Of a stretch of 64,000 bases of DNA, positions 23,101 to 33,764 are shown piece by piece (position 1 is the stretch's first letter; every line of letters begins with the position of its first letter). This DNA comes from Trifolium pratense (Eukaryota; Streptophyta; Magnoliopsida; Fabales; Fabaceae): assembly GCF_020283565.1 (NCBI RefSeq), contig NC_060065.1, positions 53,902,703 to 53,966,702 of the forward strand, given 5' to 3'. The translations under genes and the position numbers were made by a program. The notes under the pieces are model-generated. The model had not been told where the DNA came from. It saw only the letters and a list, made by a program, of their open reading frames with translations, and ran no database searches.

Positions 23101-25955
23101 GGGCTCTGGTCGATCGTATGTTGTTGGATCCGGAGAAATTTCTTTCCCTGTGGTACTTGAATTTTGTCAAGTCTTTTCCTGCTCAATTAATTTAACTTTT
23201 TGTGTGTGCTTATTGTCATGCACTAATTTTGTCCATTATTATATGACACTCATGCTTATTGTCATTCTAGGTCGATCGTATGACACTTATGCTTTTTGTG
23301 TGTGTATTAGCATAAGTGTCATACCCCATTTTTATCATATTTTATTTCCATTATTTCAAAAATTCAAAAATATTATTTTTATATGAATTTTTGTTGCTTC
23401 ACCTTCAAGAAACCACATTTCACTACCAAAATTCCACTTTTACTCCAAATAAGGTCCACTCACCAAAATACCAATTTGGCCAAAGTCAACACTACCAAAA
23501 AATAGGAATAAGTGGCCAAAAAATGTACCAAAAACACAAAAAATGGAATATACCAAAACAATTCCATTACACACCTCTATTCTCACCTAGAATGCTCTAG
23601 AAGGAAGCCACCTCATCAAATTTCGTGATCCCCTCCAATCATTGGATAAGGATCATGATTGGAACAAATAAAACTACCACTATAACTCCAAAAATTCCCA
23701 AAAAATGCCACTCATGAGAAAATTCCATTTTCACCCTTTTTAACCTAATTCCTTCAGCCTAGAATGTTCCTATTGTCTCTATATAAGCAGCAGAGAAGAG
23801 AGGGATAGAGGTTGGATTTTCTGAAGAGCTAGAATCACCAAAAATCTAATCTTTTTCATCATCTTTTCCATTTTTCGAAATTCATCCAAACATCATTCGA
23901 ACTTCAATTTTCTTACACAAAACTCTTCCAATACATCTCAGTTAAGAAACCCACGAGAAAAAAACGAAGAAAAAACGTCAAGAGATGCTCACCCAAAGTT
24001 CAAAAATAGCAAACATTTGTACGAGTTAAACAAAATTAAGGGTTGGAAAAGCTTCAGTAGGTGTTCATGAGTAAAAAACATTTAGAAACCTACTTGTTTT
24101 GAGGCTTGTTTAGGTGGGTTAACACCTACTCTTTTCTTTGCTATTTTTGAACTTTGGGTGAACTTCTCTTGACGTTTTTTTCTCGTGGGTTTCTCAACTG
24201 AGATGTATTGGAAGAGTTTTGTGTAAGAAAGTTGAAGTTCGAATGATGTTTGGATGAATTTCGAAAAATGGAAAAGATGGTGAAAAAGATGATATTTTTG
24301 GTGATTCTAGCTCTTCAGAAAATCCAACCTCTATTCCTCTCTTCTCTGCTGCTTATATAGAGACAATAGGAACATTCTAGGTTGAAGGAATTAGGTTAAA
24401 AAGGGTGAAAAAGGAATTTTCTCATGAGTGGCATTTTTTGGGAATTTTTGGAGTTATAGTGGTAGTTTTATTTGTTCCAATCATGATCCATATCCAATGA
24501 TTGGAGGGGATCACGAAATTTGATGAGGTGGCTTCCTTCTAGAGCATTCTAGGTGAGAATAGAGGTGTGTAATGGAATTGTTTTGGTATATTCCATTTTT
24601 TGTGTTTTTGGTACATTTTTTGGCCACTTATTCCTATTTTTTGGTAGTGTTGACTTTGGCCAAATTGGTATTTTGGTGAGTGGACCTTATTTGGAGTAAA
24701 AGTGGAATTTTGGTAGTGAAATGTGGTTTCTTGAAGGTGAAGCAACAAAAATTCATATAAAAATAATATTTTTGAATTTTTGAAATAATGGAAATAAAAT
24801 ATGATAAAAATGGGGTATGACACTTATGCTGATACTAATTTTTAAGACATGCACCTGAACCTGTCTGTATCTGAACTTTGTTGTTGAATTGTGTAATATT
24901 CAAGACATGCACCCAAGAATAAAATCCTTATTTGCAATGCCGAAACCAAAAACATACACTTATAACAGTAGTGGTGGTTGGTTTATTATCAAAGAATAAA
25001 ATAATACTACATGCTTATGAATCAGAATGTGTATATAATAAATAAACGGATAAAAGGGCAACTTGCTACTATAAAGCTCCTACCATATGGGGACAAGGGG
25101 ATCCATTGCGGATCAATAGAAGGCAATGTTACCTCTCATTTGCAATAAACTGATTCCTTCAAACTCGTAATCTTCTACTTACATTACATGATAATGATTT
25201 TAGCCGTTGCACCAAGGCTCCTCTTCATATGTATACAAGTTGATGATAAAAATGTTCATGTTCCTGTACCCACATGCACATTCATTTGATTAAAATTACT
25301 TGTAGAGAACAAGACTTCCTGATCTTTTACTGTTTCTATTTGCAGTGGAAGCCAGTGGAAGGTGTCATATTTTCTGACTATGGAACTGATCTTGGATCAG
25401 GCCCGACTGTCCCTGGTAGGTCTTTATTTGATTTATTTAATTATTATTTTTGGGCTACAATTCATTTTAATTGTTTGATCCCTTCTTTTGAGGATTAAAT
25501 TATGGAGATCATCTAAATGCACGAGTACTACCATCGATTTTAAATAAGTGAATTTGTCCTGTTTTATGATGTTTACTGTCGAGAAGGACAACTTCAAGCA
25601 CACACTTCAAATCTACAAGCATATACTAGAGTCATTAACTAACCAGATCCAATTATTTTACTTTGGCTCCTTTAATGACTATATCCTCAATATACATATT
25701 AAATTGATTTCTCAACTGGTAGCGCTTCTCTTTATATTTGCCAATATCCTGGTCCTTAATGAGGCATATATTATATACGGGGCTTTTGGTTTTTTATTAG
25801 GTGACCCTGCTGGAGCAAGGAATAAGCCTGGAAGCGGATATGGGTACGGGTTGGGCATCCGTGTGGATTCGCCTTTGGGTCCTTTGCGTCTTGAATATGC
25901 CTTCAATGACAAGAAAGAGGGAAGGTTTCACTTTGGAGTTGGCTATAGAAACTAA
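17179..25955 (+). CDS. OEP80: OEP80, chloroplast outer-envelope Omp85-family beta-barrel protein
   Basis: Sixteen exons join in frame to 671 residues: 17179-17706, 17853-17946, 18047-18129, 18324-18421, 18552-18621, 18995-19085, 19797-19878, 20208-20243, 21773-21926, 22019-22159, 22438-22508, 22606-22684, 22761-22876, 23005-23152, 25346-25415 and 25801-25955. The N-terminal part carries POTRA-type repeats, from [16 protein letters not shown] onward. The C-terminal half is the 16-strand barrel region, with the family's conserved [13 protein letters not shown] segment in exon 14 and a final barrel strand ending [12 protein letters not shown]80 is related to Toc75 and is needed for plastid biogenesis, probably for inserting beta-barrel proteins into the outer envelope. 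The first 70 or so residues are Ser/Thr-rich and variable. Exon 8 is only 36 nt. Intron 14 (23153-25345) contains the large inverted repeat, and intron 8 three retroelement or MITE insertions. Confidence 0.95.
18832..18923. repeat. Two-copy tandem repeat (46-bp unit) in OEP80 intron 5
   Basis: TTCACCAAAGGGAAAGTATC occurs at 18832 and again at 18878, each followed by a similar AT-rich tail ending TATTCTCTCTT. The copies differ at only a few positions. This is a simple local duplication. Confidence 0.85.
20434..20578. mobile_element. Stowaway-type MITE with an internal 59-bp tandem duplication
   Basis: It begins CTACCTCTGGTCCTTTTTAT and ends ATAAAAAGGAACGGAGGTAG, with TA on both sides (20432-20433 and 20579-20580). 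The right half is duplicated: ACATGATTTATTCAATGAAT starts at 20459 and again at 20518, each copy running to an AACGGAGGTA end. A single element therefore has two successive right ends. It lies in OEP80 intron 8. Confidence 0.85.
20850..21066 (+). mobile_element. Non-LTR retroelement body/tail fragment
   Basis: About 215 bp match the body and tail of the longer element at 37399-37761. Shared strings include GTCTTCTCTGGT, TCTATTAGGTGGTGT and the AGAGACC...TTATTAAT...TTTGCCGTT tail. The tRNA-like head seen in the 37-kb copy is not evident here, so this copy is probably 5'-truncated. It lies in OEP80 intron 8. Confidence 0.7.
21437..21529 (+). mobile_element. SINE with 13-bp target duplication in OEP80 intron 8
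   Basis: A tRNA-derived head has box A-like TCTAGTGGTGAGG and box B GGGTTCGATCCCC, followed by a short body and an A-rich tail. The exact 13-bp repeat AGTTGTTAGATAA lies at 21424-21436 and 21530-21542. A second copy of the same family lies on the minus strand at 26843-26932. Confidence 0.9.
23309..24830. repeat. Very long near-perfect inverted repeat in OEP80 intron 14
   Basis: The left arm 23309-24013 and the right arm 24138-24830 are reverse complements. I see about a dozen substitutions and one 12-nt insertion in the left arm. Both arms encode the same 94-residue chance frame on opposite strands. The loop is about 124 nt and contains a further pairing (24057-24066 with 24121-24130). Near its outer end each arm has TGTCATACCCC, an LTR-like start, and further in a TCTCTATATAAGCAG TATA-like motif (23775-23789 and its mirror near 24350-24364) pointing toward the loop. 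The likeliest origin is two inverted fragments of one retroelement LTR, or an inverted duplication of one fragment. That origin is inference. Confidence 0.93.
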
Positions 25956-26842
25956 ACACATTCTCTCAAGGTATCACTTTGTGTCTTGTATAATTCTTTC
26001 TTTTTTTGGGTTTGCATGGGCTGTTCCTTATTTTGGAAAACTCGTAAATATTTTTTCTCTCCAATGTGTTCAATTCTGCTAATGCTTATGTAAGTTTTTT
26101 TTTTTTACTGCAAAAAACATTTATTGAAACAAACTGAATCCCAGGCACAAGATATGCCAATGCTTATTTAAGTGTTTCCTATAGATGAATTGAAATGGCT
26201 CATTCTGGTTTTCGTTTTTCGGGATTTGAGATAATTTACAGGAAATGCATTGTTAGTGGAGAATGAATCTATATCATGTAGGTTAGCCACAAAAAAGAAA
26301 AAGGAATCCATATCATGTAGGAAGTTTTTTACTAGGATTATGTGAAGAGGAAGATCGAGCATCAAAGAAGGGTTTCTGACTTCTGAGTAAGGCTTCTCAA
26401 AAATTGAGAGGGCCTCACTATAATAGTGTCATGTTTCAACGGAGGTGTTGGCGAAATTGGTTCAACGAAAATTCGAAATCAGTTCAACGGAAAATGGTAT
26501 TCTCCCCCAGTGTCCACTGCAAGCAACTGATTTTTGTTATTATTTTTTCCTTCTACTTTATTTATTTGTGTATTTATTTCAGTACACATAATTTATTTTA
26601 TAATATTACTTGTTTCACTTTAAATTATTGACTAAATTTAGTTAATCACAATATTTTAATTTTTAATATATCAATTATAATTATTATTATATTGTTATTA
26701 TATAACTTTGAAACTTACATTTTTGTATGATCTTAATTTTTTTTGCATTTAATTTTTTTAAAAAAATATGATGACTAGTTACAGCATGTTAAAAGAATTT
26801 ATTTTTTTGTGAACAAAAGAAGATATTCTATGTGTCAATTTA

Positions 26843-26932
26843 TTTTTGGTTTACAATGAGCTGGGGATCGAACCCAAGACCTATAACATAGTACTACCCA
26901 AACTTCTCACCACTAGATCAAACCTAGTGGCT
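26843..26932 (-). mobile_element. SINE, second copy of the 21.4-kb family
   Basis: Read on the minus strand it has AAGCCACTAGGTTTGATCTA, then the box B string GGGTTCGATCCCC, then an AAACC end. The flanks carry near-identical copies of TCTATGTGTCAATTTA; the one on the right has an extra GT. Both this copy and the one at 21437 match throughout their short bodies. Confidence 0.85.
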
Positions 26933-28164
26933 TTCTATGTGTGTCAATTTAGAACAACGATTTATTTACATCCCGTGGAAGGGGTGAAAATTTTAAAGAG
27001 AAGAGAGACGATAAACAAAAGAAATAGATGGAAAAAGTGAAAAATGATGAGAAATTTGATTAAAAATTGAAAACATTGCAAGAATGAGATGAAAAAAAAT
27101 ACAATAAAAATTATCATTAACAACTTTTGATTGTAGAGAGATGAGAGAAAATACAAAAAAAAATGATAATTAACAACTTTTGAGTGTTGCCTAGCTCTTC
27201 AAACATATCCTTCCTTCCCACTTAAATTAATAATTTTACATTTCTATACCTAAAGAAAATTACACACTACAAAGTTCATCAAATATTTTTATGGGGAGGC
27301 TTGGGAGGATCAATACATGAGCAGCTAAATGGCATATTTAGTTTAACAAAAAATATTTGACAAAGTTACTGTGCTGCTAAACTTACTGCTAATCCAAACA
27401 TATATACTAACAAAGTTATGGGTACACTCTAAGAAACCAGTTTAAAGTTAAACAACAAAGAAATATGCAAGGGATCCTCCAAATCACACCATCCATGTTA
27501 ATTCCCGGTAATATTTAGCTTTTTAAAACTAGTTCTGTTCTTTTCTGTCATAGCTTCACCTTTCTTTTGGTTAACTTTTTGGTGGTAAAGTCACATACCA
27601 AGATCCACTGTGATATATTCCTGTATAACTCAGAGAGTAACAATTTTAGTCGGTACACTACTTTGTAATTATCCTATTAAACAAATGTGGTAGCTTTTCT
27701 TCCCGTGGAAAAAATGAGGTACTTTATGCAAAGAAATATAAATTATTCATCCATCAAATTATGTTTATGATTAGACTCAAAGAAAATTAAGAATGTATAA
27801 CCCAAATTTCCAATAAAGAATTTAAAATATAAGCAAAAATAAATCAACAAAAATTGATACCTTGATTCAAATTTGAACCATTGAATTAAATATATCAATT
27901 TTTTTTACTCCTTGCTTATATTTCGTTATATACAAAGTACGATCTAAATAAGTTTTATGAGTGAATCCAATCATCTCTAATCTTTATATTGCTTTTATAT
28001 TATTTTTAAATATTCTTACAATTATGTAAAATAGAGATATATAATTGAATGTATCTGCAATTTTTTGTTACACTTAGTGAATAATTAAGCTCTTAAATTA
28101 ACTTGGCTCGCCAACAATTTGGAGTATATGGCGGTTGAGGAACAATATTGTATTTTGGAGGAAC

Positions 28165-28316
28165 ATGGCGAATTTTTCTAGTTTAGTAGATTAAATTAAA
28201 TTCATTTCTTGATTCTTGTTTAGTGGTACATCAGGTTGTAATGGCGAATTTTTCTAGTTTAGTAGATTAAATTAAATTCATTTCTTGATTTTTATTTAGT
28301 GGTACATCATGTTGTA
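28165..28316. repeat. Tandem duplication, two 76-bp units
   Basis: ATGGCGAATTTTTCTAGTTT begins at 28165 and again at 28241, and the two units match over their full 76 bp except for a few substitutions. No coding role is apparent. Confidence 0.9.
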
Positions 28317-29088
28317 AATCCGACTATTTTTTATTTATTGATATTCAAATACAATCCTTTAATGTTGTATTAAAAGTTAAAACTATTCGAGAATATTTTA
28401 TTTGTAATGGTTGAGTACCCTCATGTTCTATCTATTAATGCGGATTTTGCTTATAAAAAAAAACTTTTAAATTAATAATATAAACACATGTACACAATTT
28501 CTCTTTTTTAACAAAAGACAAGCACCTTCTATCTGTCACACATATATATACACGGACACAAAATATTAAAATTGATGATATAAAGGATGTAATAATAGTA
28601 GCCTTGGTGATCTCAAAATAAAAAACAAATACCAAAAGAGTGTTGATCATGTGGGTGGCAATGTTGTTGAATTTACTAGCAGAATAGTATTTATGTCAAA
28701 GTGTTTTGTGGTGTGACACACAAATGTTACTGATTGTAATTCCCTTAACTCCAAAATGTCTTTGTTTTCAACTAAGTGAAGAAGATAAAGACAAAGGTGG
28801 ATGAAACAGTGAAGATTTGATTGTATAGTGAGAAAGCATTAGAAGAGGAGACACGGACTGAGTATCTGATCCAACCCGACCAGAGTGTGCAGACCAAAGC
28901 ACTTGCTGGTTTAAATGCTAACTATTTGTTTCCCAAGGTTGAGAAAATATCACCATGGGAGGGTGTCAAACAAACAACATACTCCCTCGGAATCATTCAT
29001 TAATTAAACTAATCTATCTGTTTATGTGATCCAACAACAACTTGTACATTTACTTATTTTTGCTTATTTATAAATTTCATTCATGGTC

Positions 29089-29205
29089 CCGTGAGCTTAA
29101 CTCAGTTGGCAGAATATTAATTTATATATGCAGGGGTTGGAGGTTCGAATCTGGTCATCTCACTTATACATGTTAAGGGCCACTAGGCTACTTGACCAAA
29201 AAAAA
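29089..29205 (+). mobile_element. tRNA-derived SINE
   Basis: The head GTGAGCTTAACTCAGTTGGC is a box A region and GGAGGTTCGAATCTGG a box B region, about 45 bp apart. They are followed by a short body and an A-rich tail. The spacing and missing tRNA fold fit a SINE rather than a tRNA gene. I could not find a target duplication. Confidence 0.75.
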
Positions 29206-30755
29206 TAAATCAACATATACTATTTGTAAACTAATTAGAATTGTCCACTTCAACGTATACACTAATATATGTAAAAATATGATGTGTACCGAAGAACTCA
29301 CCTTCATGCAATATAATCATTATAATTAACTCTACTATATACTATACTCGTGCAAGATATTTTCTCTTCTCTACTCTTTATGTGTTACTATAATTAGGGC
29401 ATGTCCAACTTATACAATCGAAAAATAGAGTATTGATGCACAAATAGTCTAGCAAAAGCATTATTAGAGTTGTCAAATCAGACTGTCGAGTATAATGGTC
29501 CAACATGACTAACTAAAAGATAAGTCAAATATTCAAGTCAGGTTGAATTAGGTTAAATATTTGGTAGTTCAACTCAGCTTAAAACGTCTATTATACCGGA
29601 TCAATCCCAAATTGACCCAAATTTTTAATAAGCAAACTATTTAATTTTCCAAAAAACAATATATATTAATTGTGTCCCTCAAATGTGAGCCTTCATTAGA
29701 CTGTAATTCGAATTGAGTGATTGCTATATATTACCATAAATATTGATTTAGACAAAACCTAATTCAATAATTCATAAAGTACTAACTTTATCAAATAAAA
29801 TAGTATTTTTTTTAAGATGCAAATGTTACACTATGTCTCTCATATTTCCACACACACTGATGGAGCTAGAAAGTAGTAATAGCTAGCTAGTTTGTGAAAT
29901 TCAGTCCCTCGTGTGAAAGGGAATGTGATAGTATAGTTTTGGGGGAACAGATAGTCTTCAAAATTTCAACTTCAATGACATGATTTTTGTGTTTTGGTCT
30001 TATTTCCAACCATAATGGGTAGGTATAGAATTGTGACCATATTTATTTTTTAACTAAGAAAATACATTTTTTTTTAATATCTACTATTAATCTTTGTCCC
30101 TTTTTTCCACACTGTTCATACAAACCTTCTTCCAAGTCCCAAGATGATCTCCTTCTCTATACGACCAAATCAGATCAATGACTTTTCCCCACTCTCTCTT
30201 TAGTCTTTTACCATTCCTTCCTTTTTTATTTTTTTTTCCTCCATTGTTAAGTCACACTTCACAAGTGATTTCATCTCTCTCTCTCCTTTTTTTTTATAAC
30301 TTTATTGAGTTAGCTTTACCAACATTGAATTTCTACAACTTTTTTAACTCCTCATCCATGGATCAAGATCGTCCGTAGTAAAATATTCACACAGCTTAAC
30401 GCGATAATAAATTTGGGCTGTTCATTTGAAATTAGACGGTTTAAATCACTCATATAAATAAAACAATCTTAACTAATTATTTAAATCAAACGTTTCAGAA
30501 CTATAACTGCGTCCTAGAAATACAACATGCAAATCTAATTCCCTCTTCCATGACTATTCCATAAGCTATTATAATCATTATTTTGTTTTAAAAAAAACAA
30601 TCTTAAATTTCTCTTTTTCCTCACCTTTCTCTCTCCACTACCCTTTTATTTTATTTCCTTTTCCTTGTATGCTCAAGTCTATAATAACCTAACCCTTTTC
30701 CACCACCATCATATCATATCATATCATATTATCTTTCCTTTCTCTCATCATCATC

Positions 30756-33700
30756 ATGAGTACTCATCCCTACTTCTCCAATAACTTCAATGGTTATAAT
30801 ACTTATTTTGACCTAAATAACCCTCCATTCTATAATTTTCCTTCTAATTACCATCAAAACAACATATCTTTTACATCTTCTCCTTCATCTCCACCTCAAA
30901 GACAAGCTCTTCCTTTACTTAACCTAAGCCCTACAAAACATCATGAAGATCTTCTTCTTCAAGAATCTTCCTTTAGTTGTTCTTCCATGGAAATAATGAA
31001 TATGAAAGAGAAAGAACAACAACTAAGTATATCATCAAATTCTTTAGATGATGATGATGCTGTTACTGTGGCTTTACATTTAGGGCTTCCAAGTATAAGC
31101 TCAACTGATTTAGCTTCTTCAAACATGTATGTTGATTCAGAGAAAGATGATGAAAAAGTAGTAACTGTTGCTTCTTCTTCTTCTTCTGAGTGTCCACTGA
31201 ATAAAATTAATAGAGGTCAGTATTGGATCCCTACCCCTGCTCAGATTCTGATTGGTCCAACACAATTTTCATGCCCTCTTTGTTTCAAAACCTTCAATAG
31301 ATACAACAACATGCAGGTATTTATTTTATTTAATTTAATTTTTCACTATTTTCAATTTCAATTCATACTCTTGTTGAAAAATGAAAGTAAAAATAATATT
31401 GGAAACATTATAACATATATTTGTTTTTTTTAATTTAATTTTTTTATGAAAACCATTATGATATAAGTTGAATATAGCACTATGAATGATATTTATATAT
31501 AGAACAAATTTAAAAAAAGAAAAAGGATGTTTTTCCTTTTCCTTTTTTTCTCTTACGCTTTTTATTTTGCCAGATCTTAACTAATGACTTTTGAGGAAAT
31601 TTTCTGAAAAAGAAAAGACTCATGTTTTTACATTACACTCTTCTTTTGTATAGTGTCAATATACTTTAATTAATTTTTCCCTTATAATCATATTGTCTAC
31701 ATTAATTCATGAAATTGAAAGTGTTTTGTGTATGTTTATAATTTAGGGTTTTCTCGTGTGTGCTTACTATTGAAATACGGGGATTTAGCGAGTTGATCGA
31801 TTTTAATGTCAGGTTATGGGCAGAAATCTATTTGCAATTTTTTTTTCTTCAAGAAAACGTCAAACGTACATGGGATCCGAATGGTTTAGAGTTATGGCTT
31901 TTCGTTGAGCAATCTTTTCCTTAATATTGAATATCCTTTTATATACATTTTATTATTCATAGATAAAATTAAACCCTCAATCCAAAATTTAATTATTTTC
32001 TAAATTACCTAAATTATTTTTGTGGTATATTAGATAGAAAATTGAAGCAGGGTGTCTAAAATTGACAATTGATATCTAGGGTTTATTAATAATTGCTTAT
32101 ATATATACTCTACACTATGCAACATTAATAATGTTAATATGTTAACATCATCACGAGAAGACACAAAAATAAAATGAGACATGATGAATTAATTTTGAAA
32201 CTCTAGTACAACAAACACGCATGGAATGAATTTAATTTTTTACCCTCCATAAAAATAAGCATAAATAGCTGTACAATATTCCCTTGTTGGGGTTACGAAC
32301 TACTTCTTTATTAGTATGTCCTACATATATTGTCACCTTTTCCTTTAATCCTATACACCTAAGAAATAATTGAAACACGTTGAAAAGGACAAAAGCTCCA
32401 AAATATATCATCATACACATCCTATTAGGCATGGTAAGAAAAATCATAATAATCCTAACAAAATTATACATGCAATATATGATAAAGACTAGGTAAATGT
32501 CATTTCATACAATGCATCTTTTGGACCCTTTAGATAGTACCAAAAAATTATTTTTGTATGTTAGTGAGTGTTGCTTTCATTCTTTCATCCCTACCTTTCA
32601 TTTGACACTACGTACTAAAATAAATAAATTGAATTTTACAAAAATTTGAAATGATTAAACCTATCTCTAATTATGTCATTAAGTTAATAATATGGGTTGA
32701 GACAGGAGATCTATGTTTTTTTTTTAATTGGAAATATAATGGATATTTATGTGGTAAGTCCAGGTTCGATCTATAACAATTTTTAAATGATGAGTTTGTT
32801 AAGATTACAAAGACACTATGATTTGGTTAAAGTTTCATAAAATGTAATTTTGCCGAATTGTGGTGATTTACTGTGATTACGTCGATCTTACCGTCAATTC
32901 AAATATATGTGCACTTACTAACGACAAGGTTTGAGACCAAAACTATTTTTCCATCTTTAATTTTTGTTTAAATTCATTTTTTTCTATTGACTTGCCATGA
33001 TTCTATCAATCTCATCGTTAATCCAAATTTGCAATATATACTGATGTCAGATTTTGTGACCAAAACTATTATTTTCCATCTTTAATTTTTGTTTAAATTC
33101 ATTTTTTTTTCTAGTGACTCGCCATGATTCTATCAATCTCACTATTAGTCCAAACATGCACTACTGATGTCGGATTTTGAGACCAAAACTATTATTTTCC
33201 ATCTTTAATCTTTGTTTAAATTCAAATTTTTCTAGTGATCATATTCATATCAACTAATTAATAATTTGCTCTTATATGATATACTAATATTAATTGGTTC
33301 AAAAATTATATCTATAGATGCATATGTGGGGGCATGGATCACAATATAGAAAAGGACCAGAATCACTAAGAGGAACACAACCAACAGCAATGCTAAGACT
33401 CCCATGTTATTGTTGTGCACCTGAATGCAAGAACAACATTGATCATCCAAGAGCAAAACCACTAAAAGATTTTAGAACACTTCAAACACATTACAAAAGA
33501 AAGCATGGAATAAAACCATTTATGTGTAGAAAATGTTGCAAAGCATTTGCAGTGAGAGGTGATTGGAGAACTCATGAGAAAAATTGTGGTAAACTTTGGT
33601 ATTGTTCTTGTGGGTCCGATTTTAAGCACAAAAGATCATTAAAAGATCATATCAAAGCTTTTGGAAATGGACATAAAGCTTATGGAATTGATGAATGTCT

Positions 33701-33764
33701 TGATCAAGATGATGAACATGGTGGCTCTGAAATTGAGCAAGAAAATGAATCTTTTCAGTCATAG
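30756..33764 (+). CDS. WIP-type C2H2 zinc-finger transcription factor
   Basis: Two exons, 30756-31316 and 33318-33764, separated by a 2,001-bp phase-0 intron, give 335 residues. The N-terminal half is low-complexity (Asn, Ser, Pro) with a leucine-rich VALHLGLPS motif. The C-terminal half is the conserved WIP domain: it opens with [19 protein letters not shown] and contains four zinc-finger units, including CPLCFKTF...H, CCAPECKN...[28 protein letters not shown] and [19 protein letters not shown]. The intron sits inside the first finger, between NNMQ and MHMWGHG. WIP proteins are plant nuclear regulators of organ, vascular and seed-coat development. The form is closest to WIP2/WIP4/WIP5. One finger reads CRKCCKAF where I would expect CRKCGKAF, an extra cysteine. 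Which family member it is cannot be decided here. Confidence 0.93.
32860..33230. repeat. Three-unit imperfect tandem repeat in the WIP intron
   Basis: Units of about 120-127 bp, starting near 32860, 32984 and 33111. Units two and three share CCATGATTCTATCAATCTCA, and all three share GACCAAAACTATT and CCATCTTTAAT followed by TTTGTTTAAATTCA. The second and third units are clearly closer to each other than to the first. The array ends about 90 bp before the acceptor of exon 2. Confidence 0.8.

Larger units (their letters stand above)
25956..30755. other. Intergenic region between OEP80 and the WIP zinc-finger gene
   Basis: After the OEP80 3'UTR the region is AT-rich. It contains SINE copies at 26843-26932 and 29089-29205 and a 76-bp tandem duplication at 28165-28316. 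A worn Stowaway-like segment lies at about 27797-27940 (AAAATATAAGCAAAAA near the left, TGCTTATATTTCG near the right). The last 600 bp before the WIP start are rich in pyrimidine runs, with an ATATC microsatellite at about 30709-30731, and probably hold the WIP promoter and leader. A 60-residue frame at 28821-29003 resembles nothing I know and is not called a gene. Confidence 0.5.

Noticed and set aside
23316..23600. A 94-residue frame that occurs twice, also at 24539-24823 on the minus strand
   Set aside because: The duplication is explained by the inverted repeat. The composition is low-complexity and the frame lies in an intron.
23309..24830. CRISPR-like or prokaryotic repeat structure
   Set aside because: There are only two arms, inverted rather than direct, in a plant intron; no spaced short direct repeats exist anywhere in the window.
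28821..29003. A 60-residue frame between OEP80 and WIP
   Set aside because: No known family, no splice context and no similarity that I recognise. It is within the range of chance frames.
29100..29160. Possible tRNA gene (box A and box B strings)
   Set aside because: No cloverleaf or acceptor stem can be formed, and the A-rich tail and SINE layout explain the boxes. The same holds for 21437, 26843, 37399, 39825 and 50523.
33250..33462. A hydrophobic 70-residue frame antisense to WIP exon 2
   Set aside because: It is a shadow of the conserved zinc-finger exon on the opposite strand.
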